Assembly: GCA_910583795.1 (NCBI GenBank)
Contig: CAJTZQ010000071.1
Location: 1 to 18,611, forward strand
Direction: 5' to 3'
DNA: 18,611 nt
From: an uncultured Muribaculaceae bacterium
GTDB taxonomy: Bacteria > Bacteroidota > Bacteroidia > Bacteroidales > Muribaculaceae
The notes under the pieces are model-generated. The model saw nothing but the letters and a program-made list of their open reading frames with translations, searched no databases and had not been told where the DNA came from. The translations under genes and the position numbers were made by a program. Shown one piece after another: positions 13,779 to 18,611 of the stretch (position 1 is the first letter of the stretch; each line of letters opens with the position of its first letter).

Positions 13779-15107
13779 TCATGAAAGTTCCTTACGAAGA
13801 TTGTCGAGACCTTCCCTAACAATTTTCTGCAGCTCGATTTTTGAAGTGTCTACAAATTCGGGAAGTGCAAAATCTTCAGGAGCGACCTCATAAATTCCAA
13901 GTTTCTCCATTCGGTCTATATCTCCGGCAATAATAGCCTTCAGTAGATATTCTGGATAGATATCGAACGGGAAGACCTTGTCATATTCACCACTAAGAAT
14001 CATGGCGCGATGACCTCCCTTTATTCTTGCATCAAAATCAAATGGTTTTGATAATCCACGAAGGAAAGCCGGGAATGACCGTTTTACACTATACTTTTTA
14101 GGGTTCATCGAAGCCCAACCCATAAATTCATCTGCTTGTGACCCTTCGTCGATCACGGTTATCTGTCGATATGGAAAATGTAGGAATCCCTCTTGGTTGA
14201 CTCTTATTCCCGTGAGAACATTTCCGGAAATGATTCTTACATCATTTTGAGTTTTTAATTCGCCTTCAAGAAGAGTTGAAATGGAAGCACCTATAACTGT
14301 GCTTATCATTCTTGGATTTTTGATTTCAGGACCGGTAAGTGCTACTGTCGTCGAGTAGTCAATCTCTCCTTCTCCACACAGTTTGCCTATTTTGGCAACA
14401 GTGACAGCGTCAAGCGTCCAGACTGTTTCTCCTTTATTGACAGGATTAATCGCCGCAATTTGAGTCCCGACGTTTCCAGACGGATGCGGACCTTCAAATT
14501 CATAGACTTCTGCCGCATGTGATTTTATGCCGGAACCTGCACGAACTCCGAGGTATACTTTGCCGGAGGTGAGAGCTGCGAGAGATTCAAGACCCTTTTC
14601 AATCCATTTTGTTAAAGAATCTGTGAGCAACTCTCCTGCAAGGGGAGCAGAATCGAAAGCAGTCACAAAAATGTCGCGGGGTGTTGTTCCCGGATCTGGC
14701 ACAATGTCGTATGGACGTTGGCGCATCATTGCCCAGAGTCCTGATTCAAGGATAAGATTTTTAATTTCCTCCTGATTCGAGGGAACTGCTTTTTTTGTTG
14801 CAGACTTTTCTGGATCTCTGTTAATACTGACAAATTCAATGTGACGGCGTTCCCCGCGTCTTACTTCGTCAACAAGTCCACTGACTGGTGAAGCTATCAC
14901 AATTCTCTGAGTAGCCTTGTCTTTAAGCAACGGATCTCCTGCGTAGACAAAGTCTCCGGGTTTAACAACCGCTTTCCACACATGCCCCGGAAAATCATCA
15001 GGGCACACAGCAAAAGTAGTGGTCTTTTTGTCAGCCGTAACCTCAGAAGAAGGATTCCCCGACAATGGTATGTCAAGTCCTTTCTTAATACGTATGATTT
15101 CAGCCAT
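13779..15107 (-). CDS. nqrA: Na+-translocating NADH:quinone reductase subunit A
   Basis: The 442-residue peripheral cytoplasmic subunit is linked in the family to quinone binding; it has no membrane helix. Family features are IRIKKGLDIPLSG near the N-terminus, the biotinyl-lipoyl-like PGDFVYAGDPLL segment (about 51-62), RQRPYDIVPDP near 134, and FDFDARIKGGHRAMI with EYDKVFPFDIYPEYLLKAI in the C-terminal part. It is the first gene of nqrABCDEF, with a consensus promoter about 80-110 nt upstream. The order A-B-C-D-E-F is the standard one, and the assembled complex pumps Na+ while reducing quinone with NADH. Confidence 0.98.
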   Translation of the reverse strand: MAEIIRIKKGLDIPLSGNPSSEVTADKKTTTFAVCPDDFPGHVWKAVVKPGDFVYAGDPLLKDKATQRIVIASPVSGLVDEVRRGERRHIEFVSINRDPEKSATKKAVPSNQEEIKNLILESGLWAMMRQRPYDIVPDPGTTPRDIFVTAFDSAPLAGELLTDSLTKWIEKGLESLAALTSGKVYLGVRAGSGIKSHAAEVYEFEGPHPSGNVGTQIAAINPVNKGETVWTLDAVTVAKIGKLCGEGEIDYSTTVALTGPEIKNPRMISTVIGASISTLLEGELKTQNDVRIISGNVLTGIRVNQEGFLHFPYRQITVIDEGSQADEFMGWASMNPKKYSVKRSFPAFLRGLSKPFDFDARIKGGHRAMILSGEYDKVFPFDIYPEYLLKAIIAGDIDRMEKLGIYEVAPEDFALPEFVDTSKIELQKIVREGLDNLRKELS

Positions 15108-15187
15108 ATAAAATAAAAATATAGGCGATGTCGTCCCTAATTATATAAAAGGAATGACATTGCTTGAGATTATTCCAAATATTATTG

Positions 15188-15219
15188 CAAATTTACTAAT
15201 AATTGTGAATGTACGCAAA
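15188..15219 (-). promoter_or_regulatory. nqr operon promoter
   Basis: The minus strand reads TTTG at 15219-15216, a 20-nt spacer, then TAAATTTG at 15195-15188, an exact match to both boxes. The expected start near 15181 gives a leader of about 74 nt. The -33 box is inside the U-tract end of the terminator hairpin of the upstream TPR gene. Confidence 0.75.
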
Positions 15220-15257
15220 AAAACTTCCGCCAACTAAATGATTGACGGAAGTTTTTT
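15218..15257 (-). terminator. Rho-independent terminator of the TPR gene
   Basis: AAAAAACTTCCG (15218-15229) and CGGAAGTTTTTT (15246-15257) form a perfect 12-bp stem, extended by CAA/TTG (15231-15233 with 15242-15244) past one mismatch. On the minus strand the stem ends in a U-tract. It lies about 42 nt after the stop at 15299. Confidence 0.88.
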
Positions 15258-15298
15258 ATATTGTGATTACCAAAAGAAAAAGTTCTATATATGTCAGA

Positions 15299-16933
15299 TT
15301 ATTTCAACCCTTCAACAAATTTACGATATTGTTCGTTGTTAGGGTCAAGTTCGAGATACTTATTGAAATAAACCTTTGCATTTTCTACATCCTTCTGGTC
15401 GAGATAGTAGTTGCCCATATAATTATACATCAACTTGGCATCAGCTGCATAACGTGAAGGGTCTTTGCTTGCCTCAAGAAGTTTGATTGCCTCAGTGTAG
15501 TAGGGCACGGCAACGGAAGCGACGTTTTCTTCAGTTGCTTTCTGCATTGCTATGTCGCCTTCGAATTTTTTAGGCTTGTAGTTGTCGGGAAGAATTTCAG
15601 CAGCCTTATTTGCGTAATCCTGTGCCATTGCATAATATTTCTCTGCGGTTGCGGGATCGTTGGCTTTATTTTCTACACCAGCATAGAAAGCGAATGTTGC
15701 CTGCTGTATAAAGTCGTTATAGCCGGGTTTCTCTGAATTCTTTATGTAGCCTTCATATGCCTCGGATGCCTTGGAAAGATTGTTCTCCTCTACATAAGTC
15801 ATAGCAAGCTGTTTGTAGAATTCGCGGTTGTCAGGCATTTCCTGAATAGCTTCCTTTAGAACTTGTTCAGCTTCCTGAGGACGCTTCGCATTGTTGAATT
15901 CTGACGCGATCAAGATGTAGTCGATAGGAGCAAACTTATTGTCGGGGTTAGATTTCTTAGCTGCCATCAGAGCTTCAGCCATTGGAAGAAGTTTATCTTG
16001 CATATCCTTAATCTGGGCGGCATTCATGAACTGATAACGCTGAGCGGTGAAGTTTGAAGGATTTGCCTGAAGGAGGGCTGTAGAATAATCATAACCTTTC
16101 TGATAGTCGCCGCCGTAGAAGAGAAGGAATGCATAGCGGTCTTCATCTTGTTTGAAGTGGTTAGGATTCTTTACGTATTTGCCGTATTCATTCGCAGCTT
16201 CAGTAAACTTTTCAGCATTGTAATATGCATTTGCAAGCTCTCTTTGTGCAAGCGCGGAACTTGGGTTTACACTAAGCAGCTTGTTAAGCATATCGATCGC
16301 ATACTGAGGATTGACCATAGTGAAAAGGTTTGCATATTTCACATATGCCTCAGTTGCATTGGGATCGTAGTTGGCAGCCATTTCATATTGACCGGCAGCG
16401 CCACCAAAATCTTTGACATCTTTCTTGCGGTCTCCTTCGAAAAGATAGATATCGGCGTTTTTCATATCAGCTTTACGAGCCTTTTCAATTCTCTTTTCGA
16501 TTTCTTTAGCGTAGACCGCAGGATCAGCACCATAATATGCCCGAGCTATTGCAATATTTAGTGAAGGGCTTTTTTTCTCTCTGTTTTCAGCCTCTTTAAA
16601 TTGTTTCTCGGCTGCAGATTTGTCACCATTGAGAAGGTCGATATAGCCAAGACCTATATAATTGTAAGCGTATTCTGGATTTGCGCTTACGCCGGCATTG
16701 AAGTAATTCTGAGCCTCTGATTTATTGCCTTCTTCAAGCGCAATAAGTCCCAGATAGTAATTGCTGACAGCCTTATCAGTGCCTGCATTATTCATATTTC
16801 TGTTAAGAAGTTCCTTGGCATTTGCAATCTGATCTGCCTTGTAATACTCCTCTCCCTCCACGTGTGTCTGAGCCATTGAGGGGATAGCTGCTGCTGCAAA
16901 AAGAGCAGACGCGAAAATGAATTTTAATTTCAT
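15299..16933 (-). CDS. Secreted (periplasmic) tetratricopeptide-repeat protein
   Basis: The 544-residue product has a signal peptide (MKLKFIFASALFAAAAIPSMA, then QTHVEGEEYYKA) without a lipobox Cys, so it should be periplasmic. The rest is nearly all helical TPR units. Examples are YYLGLIALEEGNKSEAQNYF (about 60-79), YIGLGYIDLLNGDKSAAEKQF next, LANAYYNAEKFTEAANEY mid-protein and YMGNYYLDQKDVENAKVYF near the C-terminus; I estimate ten or more units. TPR solenoids are protein-binding scaffolds, and no catalytic domain is present. It follows the PstS-like lipoprotein gene after 208 nt with a hairpin between, and it has its own terminator. The role is unknown; association with envelope or TonB-type transport is only an inference from neighbourhood. 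Confidence 0.9.
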   Translation of the reverse strand: MKLKFIFASALFAAAAIPSMAQTHVEGEEYYKADQIANAKELLNRNMNNAGTDKAVSNYYLGLIALEEGNKSEAQNYFNAGVSANPEYAYNYIGLGYIDLLNGDKSAAEKQFKEAENREKKSPSLNIAIARAYYGADPAVYAKEIEKRIEKARKADMKNADIYLFEGDRKKDVKDFGGAAGQYEMAANYDPNATEAYVKYANLFTMVNPQYAIDMLNKLLSVNPSSALAQRELANAYYNAEKFTEAANEYGKYVKNPNHFKQDEDRYAFLLFYGGDYQKGYDYSTALLQANPSNFTAQRYQFMNAAQIKDMQDKLLPMAEALMAAKKSNPDNKFAPIDYILIASEFNNAKRPQEAEQVLKEAIQEMPDNREFYKQLAMTYVEENNLSKASEAYEGYIKNSEKPGYNDFIQQATFAFYAGVENKANDPATAEKYYAMAQDYANKAAEILPDNYKPKKFEGDIAMQKATEENVASVAVPYYTEAIKLLEASKDPSRYAADAKLMYNYMGNYYLDQKDVENAKVYFNKYLELDPNNEQYRKFVEGLK

Positions 16934-16982
16934 GTATGCGAATTTTATTATTTGATTGCTGAATTTTGGAAAAAGTAACTCA

Positions 16983-16990
16983 CAAAATTA
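16983..16990 (-). promoter_or_regulatory. Possible -7 element of the TPR gene
   Basis: The minus strand reads TAATTTTG at 16990-16983, fitting TAnnTTTG, about 50 nt before the ATG at 16933. No TTTG is found 19-21 nt upstream in this very A/T-rich stretch, so the match could be chance. Apart from this and the hairpin at 17087-17123, I see nothing in the 208-nt gap. Confidence 0.35.
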
Positions 16991-17086
16991 ATAAAAAAAA
17001 TTATTGTTTCCTTATTTAAAACGAATTTATATGAAGATATTTCTTAAAAAATTCATAAAAAATGGTTGAATAAATATTCTTTAACT

Positions 17087-17123
17087 AAAATCCCCCACAT
17101 GCTTTTATCGTGTGGAGGATTTT
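17087..17123 (-). terminator. Terminator hairpin after the PstS-like gene
   Basis: AAAATCCCCCACA (17087-17099) pairs with TGTGGAGGATTTT (17111-17123) around an 11-nt loop. The single mismatch in DNA becomes a U-G pair in the minus-strand RNA, so the stem is continuous only in that direction and ends in four U. It lies 18 nt past the stop at 17142. Confidence 0.75.
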
Positions 17124-17141
17124 ACAGGCTCGCTTAAGTTG

Positions 17142-18155
17142 TCATTTAACTTCTACTACCCTTGGATTCATATGATAGGGAAGAATACCGGTCTTTGTGA
17201 TTATTTTTTGTCCGACAAATCCTGTGACAAACACATAAAAGCTGTGAAGCACAGTTGAATTACTTGCGGTAGATATCATATAAACCTTTCTTACCAATGG
17301 ATATTCTCCTGAATAGATATATGCCTGATATGGTTTATAGGAGACTACGCTGAAATCATTTTTTTCATTTGGATTGCTCACCTTGATAATGTTGACTTCA
17401 GAAGTGAGGTTGGTGGCTACAGTGTCGGTTTCATTTTTGTAGTCTTCCATCCGTTTATCCATCGGCACTTTCTTCGCTACGCTTAGGTCATCACCAAGCC
17501 AGCTTACGCTTATGACGCCGAGAGCATCGGGGTCTGTTTTGACTATATCAAAGACTTCAGCATTGTTTTTCTGAGCGAATGAGTTTGTCTTGTCGGTGAT
17601 TTTTTGTCCTTCGGGTAAAAATGTGTCTCTCATAAATGACACTGTAGACGACTCCGCATTGTCAAATACGAGCTTAATTGCCGTCGTATCATTGCCTGCA
17701 AGTTGGTTCCATTTGGTAATTTTACCATTAAGAATGTCTCCAATTTCAGTCATTGATAAAGCTGACACAGGATTTTTTTTATTGGCTATCAATGCAACAG
17801 CGTCAACAGCAATGCAGTTTTGTCGCACCACTCTTTTATACTTTGCTTTCATATAGTCAATTTGTTCCTTTGTGAGCTGTCGCGTTATAATGATTGCTTG
17901 TGTCCCGTCAGAAAGGAGAGTGTCGAGGGCTTCGCCTTCACTGACATAAAATGGTATAATCGATGATTCAGGATATGTATACTCGAACACTTCTATTTCT
18001 TCATCAAGTATATTTTTAAATCCGTCATCACAAAATATTGTAGCGCTTCCCGCGGCATATTCGCCACGTTTTACCGGAGTACAGCTTACTGCCCCGATGG
18101 CTAATGCCGTCAGGAGCAGTAATGATTTGGTTTTAGCTAATTTAGATATATTCAT
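17142..18155 (-). CDS. PstS-like substrate-binding lipoprotein
   Basis: The 337-residue product starts with a lipoprotein-type signal (MNISKLAKTKSLLLLTALAIGAVSC, lipid-anchored Cys at 25, with a relaxed Bacteroidetes lipobox). It continues as a PBP-like_2 / phosphate-binding fold: ATIFCDDGFKNILDEEIEVFEY, AIIITRQLT, ALIANKKNPVSALSMTEIGDIL, GKITKWNQL, AESSTVSFMRDTFL, LGVISVSWLGDD and a C-terminal VRKVYMIST segment. These match PstS-family proteins. No pstC, pstA or pstB gene is in the window, so its role as a phosphate-ABC component is uncertain. In Bacteroidales I recall such a gene beside TPR and TonB/ExbD genes. The upstream 68-aa gene is 30 nt away and likely cotranscribed. Confidence 0.85.
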   Translation of the reverse strand: MNISKLAKTKSLLLLTALAIGAVSCTPVKRGEYAAGSATIFCDDGFKNILDEEIEVFEYTYPESSIIPFYVSEGEALDTLLSDGTQAIIITRQLTKEQIDYMKAKYKRVVRQNCIAVDAVALIANKKNPVSALSMTEIGDILNGKITKWNQLAGNDTTAIKLVFDNAESSTVSFMRDTFLPEGQKITDKTNSFAQKNNAEVFDIVKTDPDALGVISVSWLGDDLSVAKKVPMDKRMEDYKNETDTVATNLTSEVNIIKVSNPNEKNDFSVVSYKPYQAYIYSGEYPLVRKVYMISTASNSTVLHSFYVFVTGFVGQKIITKTGILPYHMNPRVVEVK

Positions 18156-18185
18156 AGATTTATTATTTAGTACTATACGGAAAAA

Positions 18186-18392
18186 TTATACTCCTTTATA
18201 AAGTCGGTAACCTCTCCACACTCCGTAAGCACACAAAATTCCACCCACGGTAGCACTAATTGCTGTGTTGTCTATGTTGAAAATGTCGAAGATGAATAGC
18301 AATCCGACTGCAACGTAAACAATTACCATGAATATACCAAAGACAAGACGCCCACCTTTGGGCATGTTGCCATAATTATTATCTCTGCTCAT
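18186..18392 (-). CDS. Small two-helix inner-membrane protein upstream of the PstS-like gene
   Basis: The 68-residue product has a short polar N-terminus (MSRDNNYGNMPKGGR), two hydrophobic segments (about 16-38, LVFGIFMVIVYVAVGLLFIF, and 44-61, AISATVGGILCAYGVWRG) and a basic end (YRLYKGV). It is separated from the PstS-like gene by only 30 nt in the same direction, so an operon is likely. I recall small proteins of this type lying between TonB/ExbD genes and the PstS-like gene in Bacteroidales, but I cannot confirm it here because the upstream flank is outside the window. The function is unknown. Confidence 0.75.
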   Translation of the reverse strand: MSRDNNYGNMPKGGRLVFGIFMVIVYVAVGLLFIFDIFNIDNTAISATVGGILCAYGVWRGYRLYKGV

Positions 18393-18611
18393 AACTCGAT
18401 GTTTTAGATGTTTTTCTATCTTTTTAACAAATCAGATACAATGTTGTTCGCCAAAGATCATATTTATTTTATGTTGCTAAGATTGGGTGTTTAATTTTAC
18501 TATCACTTGCAATATTGAGGTTGTCTGGATGTGAAATCAACTTCTTAATTATTTAATAGGGTGTTCAGTTTGATATTCCAAAATTAACTCGCATTTTTGA
18601 GAGTCCTGGAG
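18393..18611. other. 219-nt window-end flank without a recognised gene
   Basis: No long frame crosses this A/T-rich stretch. On the minus strand two short frames enter from the window edge. One ends at a TAA at 18549-18551 (reads QKCELILEYQTEHPIK). The other is about 14 codons and ends at a TGA. Either could be the 3' end of an upstream gene, but neither is convincing. TAATTTTG (minus, 18586-18579) and GATCTTTG (minus, 18459-18452; one mismatch) are the only -7-like words, both without a clear -33 box. Confidence 0.4.

Noticed and set aside
9089..15107. Possibility that the operon is RNF rather than NQR
   Set aside because: The A subunit is NqrA, subunit F carries FAD plus ferredoxin in the NQR order, and there is no RnfB or RnfC-type polyferredoxin. 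The order A-F is that of NQR.
1..18611. tRNA, rRNA, CRISPR arrays, IS elements or phage genes
   Set aside because: I found no cloverleaf, rRNA core sequence, spaced repeat array or transposase motif in the window.

Overview
The window looks like a chromosomal segment of a gut-type Bacteroidales bacterium, possibly Muribaculaceae, Bacteroidaceae or a relative; this is inferred from content and no search was run. Four things support it. Many start regions carry the Bacteroidetes promoter form TTTG-N20-TAnnTTTG. The gene set fits: a complete Na+-NQR operon, tandem outer-membrane barrels ahead of priA, and a PstS-like lipoprotein beside a secreted TPR protein. The barrels end in a C-terminal Phe. 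Shine-Dalgarno sequences are scarce. Almost everything is housekeeping or core envelope and energy metabolism; I see no IS element, phage, CRISPR array, rRNA or tRNA.

Layout. Positions 1-136 hold the 3' end of a plus-strand gene I cannot name. It converges on priA (225-2696, minus) across a perfect 21-bp palindrome that can end transcription both ways. priA is the last gene of a minus-strand unit after two paralogous 22-kDa beta-barrel proteins (2705-3316 and 3355-3960), driven by a promoter near 4048-4079. On the plus strand lie a MIP18/DUF59 Fe-S assembly protein (4186-4614) and an LpxH-type metallophosphoesterase (4675-5418). Next comes an intergenic stretch with a full promoter (5459-5490) and a Rho-independent terminator (5549-5587) but no reading frame between them: a candidate small RNA of about 90 nt with a 15-nt tandem repeat.

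From 5661 to the end all genes are on the minus strand. In transcription order they are: a 68-aa membrane protein (18186-18392) with a PstS-like lipoprotein (17142-18155); a signal-peptide TPR protein (15299-16933); nqrABCDEF (15107 down to 9089), encoding the sodium-pumping NADH:quinone oxidoreductase; glyA (7648-8928); bioD (6863-7522); a DEDDy 3'-5' exonuclease (5998-6660); and a 68-aa two-helix membrane protein (5661-5867).

The most notable non-coding pattern is that three successive minus-strand units (TPR to nqrA, nqrF to glyA, glyA to bioD) are packed so that the hairpin ending one unit overlaps or directly abuts the -33 element of the next. Two gene starts (the DUF59 protein and the exonuclease) are probably internal to the longest reading frame, because a good -7 element lies at or downstream of the first ATG. 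priA starts with TTG.
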